A DNA stretch of 64,000 nucleotides from Campylobacter concisus (GTDB taxonomy: Bacteria > Campylobacterota > Campylobacteria > Campylobacterales > Campylobacteraceae), in contig NZ_CP060705.1 in assembly GCF_003048835.2 (NCBI RefSeq), forward strand, positions 868,001 through 932,000. The letters run 5' to 3'. A program made the position numbers and the translations under genes. This document shows positions 40,734 to 50,314 of this stretch, piece by piece. The notes below the pieces were generated by a model. It was not told the origin of the DNA. It did not search any database and saw only the letters and a program-made list of their open reading frames with translations. Each line of letters starts with the position of its first letter. Position 1 is the stretch's first letter.

Positions 40734-41199
40734 CTATCTTACTAGCAAGCTTGCAAGCTATTTTTATCAAATTTAATTTACAGCATATGCAAAAATAGCC
40801 TCAAAATGCTTAGTATTTTTCTCTCTTTATGAAAGTGACCTATTCTAAAAAGTTGCAAATTATACCGCAAGGTTTTAGGCTTGCTCGTCTGTGGCTTTTA
40901 AGTTTTTCTAAATTTTGCTTTCTCACGGCGCTACTGGTTAGAAAGATAGGCAATCATCAAATGGTTATGACAAAGCCCTAGATACCAACTATAAAACTAT
41001 TTACTCAGATTAGTTTAAAGGCATTTTGCAGATATTCGTTTGTAACGTTTGTAACTGGGTTAGGTGTCGCACTGATTATGAAAATAAAAAGGACGGCGTG
41101 AGCTAGAAAAGGGCGAGTTTTAGTGCTCCAAGTCAAATTTGTCCCGTTATAAAGTTGGGAGTTTATAGGCGTTTGCCTTTGGATTGCTTGGGCTTTAAG
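40734..41199. other. Decayed intergenic stretch with degenerate repeat
   Basis: No intact gene. It contains a 25-base segment at 41130-41154 that matches 41197-41221 with 4 mismatches; the latter is the 3' end of the truncated TM2 gene. Sequence resembles a former TM2-like gene copy and other debris. There is no sign of a mobile element. Confidence 0.5.
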
Positions 41200-41427
41200 C
41201 TAAATTTGCCCCGTCATAAAGCGATTTACGCCAAGCACTCCAAAGACGAAGTTACCCACCCAAAAGACAATCGTAGGTGATTTTAAGTTAAGCTGTGGGA
41301 TTTTTGAAACCAGATCATTTATTTTTGTTTCATCAAAAGAGTTGAGCTTGTCTTCTAATGTTTTTAGCTGAGCATGATTTTTTGGTAGCTTATCTTGCAG
41401 CATTGCTATAACAGAACTTGCGTTCAT
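41200..41427 (-). pseudogene. Truncated TM2-domain protein gene
   Basis: 75 codons from an ATG with AGAG upstream. The N-terminal helical part (MNASSVIAMLQDKLPKNHAQL) leads into IVFWVGNFVFGVLGVNRFMTG, the first transmembrane part of a TM2 domain (pattern G-G-RF). It stops at TAG where the second helix should follow. TM2 proteins are normally about 110-130 residues. A degenerate copy of the last 25 bases lies 67 bases further. Either a truncated but expressed remnant or a pseudogene. Confidence 0.6.
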
Positions 41428-41449
41428 TTTCTCTCTTTTTTTGTAAATT

Positions 41450-42514
41450 TTACTCGCCAGCCAAGTCCTCAGCCACTTTTGCAGCAAGCTTTAGCTTGTC
41501 ACTATCAAAGTGCGTGTAAATTCGCGAGGTATTTAGGCTTGCATGCCCAAGAGCTTCTTGCACTAGCACGAGGTCTTTTTGCTTTTTATAAAGCATCGTT
41601 GCAAAGGTGTGGCGCAGCATGTGAGCGCCGTTTTTCTCCTTTCTGATACCTGCTTTAAATAAAATTTGCTCCACGATACGGCTAACATAAGCTTGCGTGA
41701 GCCTCGTGCCTTTTTTATTTATAAAAAGATAGCCCTCTTTGTTGATGTAGTTTATGGCGATTGCGTTTAGATGAGCTTCGATTAGGTGTCGCTTTATCAT
41801 TACTATGCGGTATTTGTTGCCTTTGCCACGAATTCTAATGATAAAAAGATCGCCGTCCTCTGTGATATCTTTTCTCTTTAAATTTAGCGCCTCGCTCACA
41901 CGGATACCAGTAAAGATGATAGTTTTTATGATGAGCTTGTTGCGGTTTGAGTTTTGCTTAAAGTCGCTCTCCTCGATCGCATCAAGAAATTTCTTGACCT
42001 CCTCTTCGCCCATAAACTCAGGCAGCTTTTGCCCTTTGTTACCACTAACGCCGCCCCAGTTTTTTAAATTTATATCAAAAACATGAGCCTTGCCGTCCTC
42101 TTCATTTTGTTTGTCTAAAAAGGCAAAGAAATTTATCACTGAAATTCGGTAGTTTTTCTTGCTTGCGTCACTTAGTCCGCCAGTTGTACTGGCTAGTATT
42201 TCACTTAGCAACTCTTCATCGATCTGTTTTAGACTGCTAAGCTCATAAAATTTCATCGTCTCATATATCTTTTTAAGAGGGTTAAAGTAGGTATTTATGC
42301 CAGTAAGCCCCGCATTTCTAGCGCTTTTTACCAGCCCATCAAGCTGCTCTATGTTTTTTATCTCGCGGCTTAGGGCGAAATTTACACTTGCAAGCGCCTT
42401 TGGGTCTCTTAGCTCCTTGTTTGAAAGTGAGCTAAGTTTAAATTTGACATATCTTGTGAGCCAAAATATAAATGAGTTTTCAAAACTATCTTTGCAGTCA
42501 AGTGGGAATTTCAT
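41450..42514 (-). CDS. xerH: Tyrosine recombinase XerH
   Basis: The single-recombinase chromosome dimer resolution enzyme of epsilonproteobacteria, 354 residues. The catalytic set is visible: R in TGIRVSEAL, K in RGKGNKYRI, H and R in HMLRHTFA, H in LGHASLNTS, and the nucleophile Y in SRIYTHFDS. The N-terminal core-binding domain has the family length. It would act at a dif-like site, which I could not identify in this window. ackA lies 2 bases upstream. Confidence 0.93.
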   Translation of the reverse strand: MKFPLDCKDSFENSFIFWLTRYVKFKLSSLSNKELRDPKALASVNFALSREIKNIEQLDGLVKSARNAGLTGINTYFNPLKKIYETMKFYELSSLKQIDEELLSEILASTTGGLSDASKKNYRISVINFFAFLDKQNEEDGKAHVFDINLKNWGGVSGNKGQKLPEFMGEEEVKKFLDAIEESDFKQNSNRNKLIIKTIIFTGIRVSEALNLKRKDITEDGDLFIIRIRGKGNKYRIVMIKRHLIEAHLNAIAINYINKEGYLFINKKGTRLTQAYVSRIVEQILFKAGIRKEKNGAHMLRHTFATMLYKKQKDLVLVQEALGHASLNTSRIYTHFDSDKLKLAAKVAEDLAGE

Positions 42515-42516
42515 AC

Positions 42517-43710
42517 TTAAAGCGTTCTCTCTTTTATCACTCTGGCTGTCTCTATGGCGATCTCAAGCTCTTCGTTGGTTGGGATGATGAGCGTTTTTAT
42601 CTTAGCGCCTTCTTCATCTATACACCTCTCGCCTCGCTCGTTTGAGAAATTTAGCTCGTGGTTGATGTGAATGCCAAGATGCTTTAGATCATCACAAATT
42701 TTTTGCCTTGTGTTTGGCGCATTTTCGCCGATGCCGCCGGTAAATATGAGCGCATCAACGTGCCCTAAAATGGCGTAGTATGAGCCGATGTACTTTTTCA
42801 CTCGGTAGCAAAACATATCAAATGCAAGCTTGGCTCGCTCGTCGTTTTGCATCTTAGCTACGACCTCTCTCATGTCGCTTGAGCCACAAATTCCAAAAAG
42901 TCCGCTCTTTTTGTTTAAGAAGTTATCGATCTCGTTCCACTTTAAAACGCCGATATTTAGCAGATAGATGACTACGGCTGGGTCCATATCGCCACTTCTT
43001 GTGCCCATTATGAGCCCTTCAAGTGGGCTAAGACCCATCGAAGTATCGATACTTTTGCCATTTTGCACAGCACAAGCTGAGGCACCGTTGCCTAAGTGAA
43101 GCGAGATAGCGTTAAATTTATCAAACTCTATGCCAAGCATTTTGGCTGCTTGCTTACAGACATATCTGTGCGATGTGCCGTGAAAGCCGTATTTTCTGAT
43201 GTGATGAGTCTTACAAACATCGTAGGGTAGGGCGTAGCGGTAGGCGTACTCTGGCATGCTTTGATGAAAAACAGTGTCAAAAACGACCACATGAGGCACG
43301 TTTTTGCTCTCTTTCATCGCGTTTTTGATGCCAGCAAGGTGACCTGGGTTGTGAAGTGGGGCAAGTGGGCTTATCTCCTCAATCTTTTTGATGACGCTCT
43401 CATCAACGATCATCGAGCTAAAAAAGCTCTCGCCACCATGCACTATCCTGTGTCCTATGCCGTCAAGCTCGCTTAGATCGTGCAGTGTATGCGATGTGGT
43501 GAAGAGCTCGTTCATCGCCTCAAGTCCGTCGTGGTGGTCTTTTATGAAGCGTTTTATCTCATAAACTTCGCCATTTGCCTTTAGCACCGCCCTTGAGCTA
43601 GAGCTGCCGATTTGCTCGACTAGGCCGCTTGCTAGGCTTGTTTTTGTCTGCATATCAAAAAGTTGAAATTTTATCGAGCTGCTACCTGAGTTTAAAACTA
43701 AAATTCTCAT
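42517..43710 (-). CDS. ackA: Acetate kinase
   Basis: A 397-residue enzyme interconverting acetyl phosphate and acetate with ATP. It has the N-terminal signature [33 protein letters not shown], the substrate site TGGIGENAP, and the C-terminal [10 protein letters not shown]. It pairs with pta, whose stop lies 2 bases away. The pathway yields ATP from acetyl-CoA or activates acetate. Confidence 0.97.
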   Translation of the reverse strand: MRILVLNSGSSSIKFQLFDMQTKTSLASGLVEQIGSSSSRAVLKANGEVYEIKRFIKDHHDGLEAMNELFTTSHTLHDLSELDGIGHRIVHGGESFFSSMIVDESVIKKIEEISPLAPLHNPGHLAGIKNAMKESKNVPHVVVFDTVFHQSMPEYAYRYALPYDVCKTHHIRKYGFHGTSHRYVCKQAAKMLGIEFDKFNAISLHLGNGASACAVQNGKSIDTSMGLSPLEGLIMGTRSGDMDPAVVIYLLNIGVLKWNEIDNFLNKKSGLFGICGSSDMREVVAKMQNDERAKLAFDMFCYRVKKYIGSYYAILGHVDALIFTGGIGENAPNTRQKICDDLKHLGIHINHELNFSNERGERCIDEEGAKIKTLIIPTNEELEIAIETARVIKERTL

Positions 43711-43711
43711 A

Positions 43712-45079
43712 TCACTCTCCTGCTTGTATCGCGCTTATTAAGATGGTATTTACCACGTCTTCGACGAGGCAGCCGCGGCTTAGGTCATTTACTGGCTTTT
43801 TTAGTCCTTGAAGTATCGGTCCAACAGCTAGGGCATTTGCGCTTCGCTGAACTGCCTTGTAGCAGATGTTTCCGCAGTTTAAATTTGGAAATATAAATAC
43901 ATTTGCCTGTCCTGCGACATCGGAATTTGGCATCTTTTTACTAGCCACGCTTAGATCAACCGCCGCGTCAAACTGAATTGGCGCTGCGATTTTTAAATTC
44001 TCATCAAGCTCGCTCGCCTTTTTGGCAGCCTCTTTTACAAACTCCACGTCAGCCCCGCTACCACTATCAGCTGTTGAGTAGCTTAGCATAGCGATCTTTG
44101 GGCTAAGACCAAAGGCACTTGCCGTTTGAGCGCTACTTAGCGTTATGCTTGCTAGCTCATCGCTGCTTGGATTTGGCGTGACAGCGCAGTCGGCAAAGAG
44201 TAAAATTTCCTCATCAAGCGCCATGAAAAATGCCCCGCTTACCACGCTTACATTTGGCTTTGTTTTTATGATCTGAAGGGCTGGGCGGATAGTATCAGCC
44301 GTGCTCATCGTAGCACCACTTACTAAGGCGTCTGCTATGCCTTCATGTATTAGCATCGTGGCAAAGTAAATTTTATCTTTTGCAAGCGCGTTTGCCTTGC
44401 CTTCATCGACGCCTTTATGTTTTCTTAGCTCATAAATTTTCTTTGCAAACTCTTCGTTCAGCTCGTTTTGTGCTGGGTTTAGCACCTTTGCTTTGCTTAA
44501 ATTTAGCCCCAAAGTGGCTGCCTTTTTTGAAATTTCGCTCTCAAGCCCTAGCAAGATTACCTTTGCCGCACCTTTTTCTAGCACGATGTGGGCCGCTTTT
44601 AAAATTCTCTCATCATCACTCTCTGGCAAAACGACTGTTTTGTTTGCCGCTTTGGCTCTTTTTAGAAGCAGGCTTTGAAATTTAAATGGCGTGATGATCT
44701 CGGCGTTGTAGCTTAAAATTTCATCAAATTTATCAGTTATTAGAAGCTTTGAGTTTAAATTTAGCGCCCTTAGTTCGTTTGCGTTTTCATCAAAGATTGG
44801 AGCGTTTAAATTTCTAGCTAGCTTTAAATTTAGCTCGCTCTTGCCAAAGACACTAAAGCCCTCACAGCCAATGACTATGACGAAGTCGCTTTTTGCCTTT
44901 AACTCTTCAAATTTATCTATAAATTTTAAAAAAAACTCCTTTTCATTTAAATTTATTAGATTTTTTTTGTCGTTTTCGTCTGGAGTTATCTTAAAGATCT
45001 CAACTTTTTTGAATTTTGTAGCTATAATTTCCTGCAAATATGCTAGATTTTTGTCTGAAAAAATGTAACAACTTTTCAT
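43712..45079 (-). CDS. pta: Phosphate acetyltransferase
   Basis: A 455-residue protein. The N-terminal part (about 1-125) is a short P-loop-less region with [12 protein letters not shown]. The PTA_PTB catalytic domain follows ([15 protein letters not shown], then [17 protein letters not shown] and the C-terminal [19 protein letters not shown]). Shorter than the E. coli-type enzyme. It forms the acetate switch with ackA. Its start lies 66 bases from the flgH start, with the flgH sigma-54 promoter between the two genes. Confidence 0.95.
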   Translation of the reverse strand: MKSCYIFSDKNLAYLQEIIATKFKKVEIFKITPDENDKKNLINLNEKEFFLKFIDKFEELKAKSDFVIVIGCEGFSVFGKSELNLKLARNLNAPIFDENANELRALNLNSKLLITDKFDEILSYNAEIITPFKFQSLLLKRAKAANKTVVLPESDDERILKAAHIVLEKGAAKVILLGLESEISKKAATLGLNLSKAKVLNPAQNELNEEFAKKIYELRKHKGVDEGKANALAKDKIYFATMLIHEGIADALVSGATMSTADTIRPALQIIKTKPNVSVVSGAFFMALDEEILLFADCAVTPNPSSDELASITLSSAQTASAFGLSPKIAMLSYSTADSGSGADVEFVKEAAKKASELDENLKIAAPIQFDAAVDLSVASKKMPNSDVAGQANVFIFPNLNCGNICYKAVQRSANALAVGPILQGLKKPVNDLSRGCLVEDVVNTILISAIQAGE

Positions 45080-45093
45080 TTGTGACCTTTTTG

Positions 45094-45109
45094 GGAACTT
45101 AAATTGCTT
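45094..45109 (+). promoter_or_regulatory. Sigma-54 (RpoN) promoter for flgH
   Basis: GGAA-CTTAAA-TTGCTT places GG and GC 10 bases apart and matches the Campylobacter RpoN consensus. The predicted start near 45119 lies between the promoter and the ATG at 45146. RpoN control of the L-ring gene is expected in this genus. Confidence 0.85.
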
Positions 45110-45145
45110 AATCTTAGCACAAAGATACTTATTTTAAGGCATTTT

Positions 45146-45853
45146 ATGAACTATAAAAATATTTGGCTCGTCACATTTGCGGGCATTTTTTACATAGGTT
45201 GCACCCCAAGTGCAGATCCTCACATTAATATGAAACCTCCAGTTTATGTCGAGCAACTCCCTTCAAAAGATAGTGGTAGCGGACAAAGTAATGCTGGCAG
45301 TCTCTTTGGCAAGGGCGACAACCCGCTATTTTCAGATAGAAAGGCGATGAATGTAAATGACATCGTAACCATCGTCATCTCTGAAAACGCAAGTCAAATT
45401 TCAAGTGGCAGCAAAAGCACCAACAAAGATAGCACCATTTCGCTTGGCGGCGGCGTTTTTGCAGCTGGGGCTGCACCACTCTCAACCGTGGCTGATAATC
45501 TAAACAAATACGGTGACATCGGCTTTAAAGCAGGTGGCGGCAATAAATTTACAGGTAGTGGCACGAGCAACAGAAGCGAGAAATTTACCGCGACCATCTC
45601 AGCTAGGATCATCAAGATCCTAAATAACGGCAACTACTTCATTGAAGGAAGCCGCGAGCTACTAATAAATGGCGAAAAGCAGATCATGCAAGTAAGTGGC
45701 GTCATCAGACCTTACGACATCTCGCAAAACAACGAAATCGACTCAAAATACATAGCTGATGCCAAAATTTTGTATAAAACCGAGGGCGAGCTAGACAAAT
45801 CAACCAAAAAACCTTGGGGCACAAGGCTTATGGAGGCTATCTGGCCATTTTAA
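45146..45853 (+). CDS. flgH: Flagellar L-ring protein FlgH
   Basis: An outer-membrane lipoprotein forming the flagellar L ring, 235 residues. The lipobox ends FYIGC (Cys 19). Family blocks: SLFGKGDNPLFSDRKAMNVNDIVTIVI, GGGNKFTGSGTSNRSEKFTATISARI, NGNYFIEGSRELLINGEKQ, SGVIRPYDIS, and the ending KPWGTRLMEAIWPF. A frame continues to 45104, but the sigma-54 promoter occupies that region. The ATG at 45146 has AAGGC upstream and is chosen. It faces pta and is followed by a strong terminator. Confidence 0.94.
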   Translation: MNYKNIWLVTFAGIFYIGCTPSADPHINMKPPVYVEQLPSKDSGSGQSNAGSLFGKGDNPLFSDRKAMNVNDIVTIVISENASQISSGSKSTNKDSTISLGGGVFAAGAAPLSTVADNLNKYGDIGFKAGGGNKFTGSGTSNRSEKFTATISARIIKILNNGNYFIEGSRELLINGEKQIMQVSGVIRPYDISQNNEIDSKYIADAKILYKTEGELDKSTKKPWGTRLMEAIWPF

Positions 45854-45860
45854 TGCAAAT

Positions 45861-45895
45861 TTAAAAGCCTAAATTTAACCAGTTTAGGCTTTTAA
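45861..45895. terminator. Strong intrinsic terminator after flgH
   Basis: Perfect arms TTAAAAGCCTAAA (45861-45873) and TTTAGGCTTTTAA (45883-45895) around a 9-base loop, followed by AAATTT on one side and preceded by T/A-rich sequence on the other. It can act in both directions. Confidence 0.75.
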
Positions 45896-46208
45896 AAATT
45901 TATATTTCAAAGCTCTTTCTTCTTAAATATACTAAATTATATTTTTTAAAAATTATTAAAAAAATTTGAATTGATATTTACTTTCAGAAAAAAATATCTT
46001 TTTTTCTTTAGCAGTTTGTAAAAAAATAGGATAAATTCCCACTAAATATTATTTTTTTAGCATATTTTAGGACCATTGATAACAAGGCATTTAAAAATTT
46101 ATACTTTAAAATTTATTTAAATATAATTATTAATGAAATAAAATAATATTTCTCTTTTCAAAAAAAGATAATATACAAAATAAATAAATTTCTAATGAAG
46201 GAGCTTAT
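45896..46208. other. Very AT-rich regulatory region upstream of the hydrogenase operon
   Basis: About 310 bases of extreme A+T. No gene is seen. It must hold the hyd promoter. Long A and T runs suggest curved DNA. A TATAATT ... AATAATA pair with a 13-base gap around 46125-46155 resembles nickel-regulator sites, but the usual spacing is 11, so I do not call it. GAAGGAG precedes the ATG at 46209. Confidence 0.5.
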
Positions 46209-47354
46209 ATGAATAATGACTTGCGTCAAAAGATAAATAGACGCTTAAGCGAACTTAGTGCATTGCCTAAGATGAAAAATGACACTAGTATTGCGCAGCT
46301 TTTAAAAGATAAAGGCTTTACTAGGCGTGATTTTATGAAGTGGGCTGGCGCGATGACAGCCTTTATGGCATTGCCAAGTGCGATGACGCCGATGGTTGCT
46401 CGCGCTGCTGAGCTAAGCGATAGGCTCCCAGTGATATGGCTTCACATGGCAGAATGCACTGGCTGTAGCGAGGGCTTGCTAAGAACTGACGCTCCAAGCA
46501 TAGATAGCCTTATATTTGACTACATAAGCCTTGACTACCACGAAACTATCATGGCGGCTGCTGGCTGGCAGGCTGAAGAAAATTTAGAGCATGCGATAGA
46601 AAAATATAAGGGCAGATATATCCTGCTAGTTGAAGGTGGCGTGCCAACGGGAGCTACTGAGCACTTTTTAACAGTTGGACCTCACGGCACAAGCGGCAAA
46701 ACTCACGCCGTAAATGCCTCTGCTAACGCTGCTGCTATCTTTGCCATTGGTACCTGTTCTAGCTTTGGCGGTATCCAAGCAGCTAAGCCAAATCCAACAA
46801 ATGCAGTCGGCCTTTCAAAGGTGACTAATAAGCCAGTCATAAACGTGCCAGGCTGTCCTCCAAGCGAGAAAAACATCGTTGGCAACGTGCTTCACTACTT
46901 ACTATTTGGCACTTTGCCTGCACTTGATGTTTATAACAGACCAAAATGGGCTTATGGCTTAAGAATTCACGATCTTTGCGAGAGGCGTGGTCACTTTGAT
47001 GCAGGCGAGTTTGTCCAAAGCTTTGGCGACGAGGGCGCAAAAAATGGCTACTGCTTATATAAAGTAGGTTGCAAAGGTCCATATACATTTAATAACTGCT
47101 CACGCGAGAGATTTAATCAACACACATCATGGCCAGTTCAAGCAGGTCATGGCTGTATAGGCTGCTCAGAGCCAGACTTTTGGGATACGATGGGGCCATT
47201 TGAAGAGCCGATGGCTGATAGGCTATTTGACACTGTTTTGGGGCTTGGCGCTGATAATGTAAGTGATAAAATAGGCATTGGAATTTTAGCACTTGCTGGT
47301 GTTGGCATAGCGGCTCACGCTGCACTAGCTTGTATGAGTAAAGATAAAGAATAA
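46209..47354 (+). CDS. hydA: [NiFe] hydrogenase small subunit
   Basis: A 381-residue electron-transfer subunit of a periplasm-facing uptake hydrogenase. The twin-arginine signal is TRRDFMKWAG (RR at 39-40), with a hydrophobic stretch to about 65. Cluster cysteines are seen in ECTGCSEG, NVPGCPP, CLYKVGCKGPYTFNNC and GHGCIGCSEPDFW, giving three Fe-S clusters. The C-terminal helix (ILALAGVGIAAHAAL) anchors it. First gene of the hyd operon. Confidence 0.96.
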   Translation: MNNDLRQKINRRLSELSALPKMKNDTSIAQLLKDKGFTRRDFMKWAGAMTAFMALPSAMTPMVARAAELSDRLPVIWLHMAECTGCSEGLLRTDAPSIDSLIFDYISLDYHETIMAAAGWQAEENLEHAIEKYKGRYILLVEGGVPTGATEHFLTVGPHGTSGKTHAVNASANAAAIFAIGTCSSFGGIQAAKPNPTNAVGLSKVTNKPVINVPGCPPSEKNIVGNVLHYLLFGTLPALDVYNRPKWAYGLRIHDLCERRGHFDAGEFVQSFGDEGAKNGYCLYKVGCKGPYTFNNCSRERFNQHTSWPVQAGHGCIGCSEPDFWDTMGPFEEPMADRLFDTVLGLGADNVSDKIGIGILALAGVGIAAHAALACMSKDKE

Positions 47355-47363
47355 GGCAAAAAA

Positions 47364-49082
47364 ATGAGTGAAAAAAGAATAGTAATAGACCCTATAACAC
47401 GTATCGAAGGGCACTTAAGAATAGAAGTCGTAGTCGATGAAAACAATGTTGTCAAAGAGGCTTACTCTGGCTCAACTCTTTGGAGGGGCTTAGAGCAGAT
47501 AGTAAAAAACAGAGACCCAAGAGATGCTGGCTTTTTCATGCAAAGAATTTGCGGTGTTTGCACATACTCGCACTACCGAGCAGGTATAATTGCGGTTGAA
47601 AACGCACTTGGTATAAAACCCCCATTAAATGCTGAGCTAACTAGAACGCTCATGAACGCAGCTTTATATCTTCACGATCACATCGTGCACTTTTATCAGC
47701 TTCACGGCATGGACTGGGCAGATGTCGTCTCTGCACTAAGCGCAGACGTGCATAAGGCTAGCGAAGAGGCGTTTAAATACACAAGCACGCCATTTGCCAC
47801 GGGAGCTGATAAGCTAAAAGAGGTAAAAGAGAGGGTTGAAGCCTTTGTTAAAAAGGGCAACCTTGGACCATTTGCCAACGCATACTGGGGACATAGCACA
47901 TATAAATTTACTCCTGAGCAAAATTTAATCGTCCTCTCTCACTACTTAGAGTGCCTTAGAATTCAAAGAACAGCAGCTCAGATGATGGCTATCTTTGGCG
48001 CGAAAAACCCACATCCACAAAGCCTAACAGTTGGTGGCGTGACCTGCGTGATGGATCTTATGGATCCAGCTAGAATGGGCGAATATATAAGTAAATTTGC
48101 CGAGATAAAAGAATTTGTAGATAGAGCTTACTATCCAGATATTTTGATGGCTGCTAAGGCTTATGCAAACGAGCCGAGCGTTCTAAACGACGTTGGCGTA
48201 TCAAATTTATTCTGCTACGATGAGTTTTTGATCGGCAAAAATGACCATCTATTTAAAGGCGGTATCATCTTAAATGGTGATATTAGCAAGGTTTATGATA
48301 TCGACGAAAACAAAATTACAGAAGAGGCTACAAGATCTTGGTATAAAAATGACAAAGCGCTTCACCCGTATGACGGCGAGACAGAGGCAAACTACACAGG
48401 TCTTGTTGATGGAGAGAGCATAGACGGCGAGGGCAAGCTAGCTCACAGCAAGCTTTTTGACACAAAGGGCAAATATAGCTGGATCAAAGCACCAAGATAT
48501 GATGGTATGCCTATGCAAGTAGGACCGATCGCAAGCATCGTCATAAACTACGCTAAAGGCAACGAGAGAGTTAAAAAGATAGTTGATGAGTTTTTAGCAA
48601 AGAGTGGCTTGCCACTAAGTGCAGTCTTTTCAACTCTAGGCAGAACAGCTGCTCGTATGCTTGAAGCAAAAGTGGTCGCAGAGCACACAATGGACGCATT
48701 TAATGCCTTGATCGAAAATTTAAAGACAGATCAAGAGACTTGCACAAAATATGTAATAGATAACAAAAAAGAATATAAAGGAAATTTTCAAGGTAACGCT
48801 CCAAGAGGCGCGCTAAGCCACTGGTGCCGCATAAAAGATGGCGTCATCTCAAACTGGCAAGCAGTTGTGCCAAGCACTTGGAACGCCTCTCCAAAAGACG
48901 CCAAAGGTCAAATGGGAAGTTACGAGGCGTGCTTGATAGGCTTAAAGATCGCTGATCTTTCAAAACCACTTGAGATAATACGAAAAATTCACTCTTACGA
49001 TCCTTGCATTGCATGTGCCGTGCATGTTATGGATACGAAGGGAAATGATTTGAGTACTTATAAGATAAATCCAAATTTGTAA
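47364..49082 (+). CDS. hydB: [NiFe] hydrogenase large subunit
   Basis: The catalytic subunit, 572 residues. The N-terminal motif RICGVC (C63, C66) and the C-terminal DPCIACAVH (C548, C551) bind the NiFe centre. The 18 residues after His 554 are the C-terminal extension that the maturation protease removes after nickel insertion. The signal is supplied in trans by hydA. It starts 9 bases after hydA with GGCAAAAAA upstream. Confidence 0.97.
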   Translation: MSEKRIVIDPITRIEGHLRIEVVVDENNVVKEAYSGSTLWRGLEQIVKNRDPRDAGFFMQRICGVCTYSHYRAGIIAVENALGIKPPLNAELTRTLMNAALYLHDHIVHFYQLHGMDWADVVSALSADVHKASEEAFKYTSTPFATGADKLKEVKERVEAFVKKGNLGPFANAYWGHSTYKFTPEQNLIVLSHYLECLRIQRTAAQMMAIFGAKNPHPQSLTVGGVTCVMDLMDPARMGEYISKFAEIKEFVDRAYYPDILMAAKAYANEPSVLNDVGVSNLFCYDEFLIGKNDHLFKGGIILNGDISKVYDIDENKITEEATRSWYKNDKALHPYDGETEANYTGLVDGESIDGEGKLAHSKLFDTKGKYSWIKAPRYDGMPMQVGPIASIVINYAKGNERVKKIVDEFLAKSGLPLSAVFSTLGRTAARMLEAKVVAEHTMDAFNALIENLKTDQETCTKYVIDNKKEYKGNFQGNAPRGALSHWCRIKDGVISNWQAVVPSTWNASPKDAKGQMGSYEACLIGLKIADLSKPLEIIRKIHSYDPCIACAVHVMDTKGNDLSTYKINPNL

Positions 49083-49091
49083 GGAGAAAAG

Positions 49092-49772
49092 ATGTCACAT
49101 AAAAATCCTGACAGGATCAGCGAATACGAATTCTCCATCGGCGTTAGGCTGACACACTGGATTAGATTTATAGCTATCACACTTTTGGTTGTGAGTGGCT
49201 ACTACATCTCTTATGTCTTTATGAGTCCAGAGATCACAAGCGAGCCTACAAATTTCATGCAAGCAAAGTGGCGTTTGGCGCACCAGGTCGCTGGCTTTGT
49301 GCTAATAGCGGTATTTATCTTTAAATTCTATCTATTTGTCTTTGATAAACACAGCAAAAAAGAGTGGATGAGCGTGCTTGACTTTTTAAGTCCAAAAGTT
49401 TGGATAGCGCAGATAAAGTACTACATCTTTATGGGACCGCACCCGCATTTAAGGGGCGTTTATAACCCATTGCAGTTTGCCTCATACTTTTTCTTTTACG
49501 TCGTCTTAGCGCTCATCTGCCTAACTGGCCTAGTGCTTTACGCTCACGTTTATCACAATGGACTTGGCGGAGCGATCTACGAGCCAGCGAGATACTTTGA
49601 AGAGCTTATGGGCGGACTAGCAAATGTTAGAACGATACATAGAATTTGCATGTGGATCATCATGATATTTGTGCCAATTCACGTTTATATGGCGATATTT
49701 AACGCCGTTAAAGGCAAAAATGGAGCGATGGACGCCATCGTTAGTGGCTATAAATTTGTAAAAGAACACTGA
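49092..49772 (+). CDS. hydC: Hydrogenase cytochrome b subunit
   Basis: A 226-residue integral membrane di-haem cytochrome b that passes electrons from HydA to the menaquinone pool. It has four main hydrophobic segments, with histidines in VRLTHWIRF, WRLAHQVAGF, and VRTIHRICMW and FVPIHVYMA near the C-terminus. GGAGAAAAG precedes the ATG, and its stop overlaps the hydD start. Confidence 0.93.
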   Translation: MSHKNPDRISEYEFSIGVRLTHWIRFIAITLLVVSGYYISYVFMSPEITSEPTNFMQAKWRLAHQVAGFVLIAVFIFKFYLFVFDKHSKKEWMSVLDFLSPKVWIAQIKYYIFMGPHPHLRGVYNPLQFASYFFFYVVLALICLTGLVLYAHVYHNGLGGAIYEPARYFEELMGGLANVRTIHRICMWIIMIFVPIHVYMAIFNAVKGKNGAMDAIVSGYKFVKEH

Positions 49773-50314
49773 TGAGAGTGCTAGTTCTTGGCATCGGCAA
49801 CGTTATGTTTGCTGATGAGGGCATAGGTGTTCATTTTGTAAATTTGATGGCTAAAAACTATAAATTTACAAGCTCTAAAAATGAACTTACTCTAATGGAC
49901 GGGGGCACTTTAGCCCTCGCTCTAACTCACATTATAAGCGAATTTGACTATCTTATCGTCGTTGATTGCATTAGTGCAAATGGCGCAAGCGTGGGCGATG
50001 TTTATTTTTTCGACTTTCTAAACGTACCAAATTTTATCAGCTGGGACGGCTCGGCTCACGAGATCGAGATGCTTCAAACCCTTCATCTAATGGAGCTTGC
50101 AGGCGACAGACCGATAACCAAAATCCTAGGCATCGTGCCTAGCCGCATAGAGTCATCAAATTTTAACCTCTCAGATGAAGTGATAAAAGCTTCTAACATC
50201 CTAGAAAAAACGCTACTTGAACACTTAAAAGAGCTTGATTTTAAGTGTGAAAAGGTGGCAAATTTCACTCTAAACGACACCCTCGATGACTACGCCAAAA
50301 AAGGTTTAAAATGA
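49772..50314 (+). CDS. hydD: Hydrogenase maturation protease
   Basis: A 180-residue endopeptidase of the HybD/HyaD family that cleaves the HydB C-terminal extension. It starts GIGNVMFADEGIGVH with Glu 16 as a nickel ligand, then VVDCISANG and the GSAHEIEM region with His 93. Coupled to hydC (TGATG) and to the next gene (4-base overlap). Specific to the linked large subunit. Confidence 0.92.
   Translation: MRVLVLGIGNVMFADEGIGVHFVNLMAKNYKFTSSKNELTLMDGGTLALALTHIISEFDYLIVVDCISANGASVGDVYFFDFLNVPNFISWDGSAHEIEMLQTLHLMELAGDRPITKILGIVPSRIESSNFNLSDEVIKASNILEKTLLEHLKELDFKCEKVANFTLNDTLDDYAKKGLK

Noticed and set aside
40470-42520. A dif-like site near xerH
   Set aside because: I saw no convincing inverted repeat of about 28 bases; not called.
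46120-46160. NikR operator-like TATAATT ... AATAATA upstream of hydA
   Set aside because: Spacing is 13 rather than 11 and the region is so AT-rich that such matches are expected by chance.
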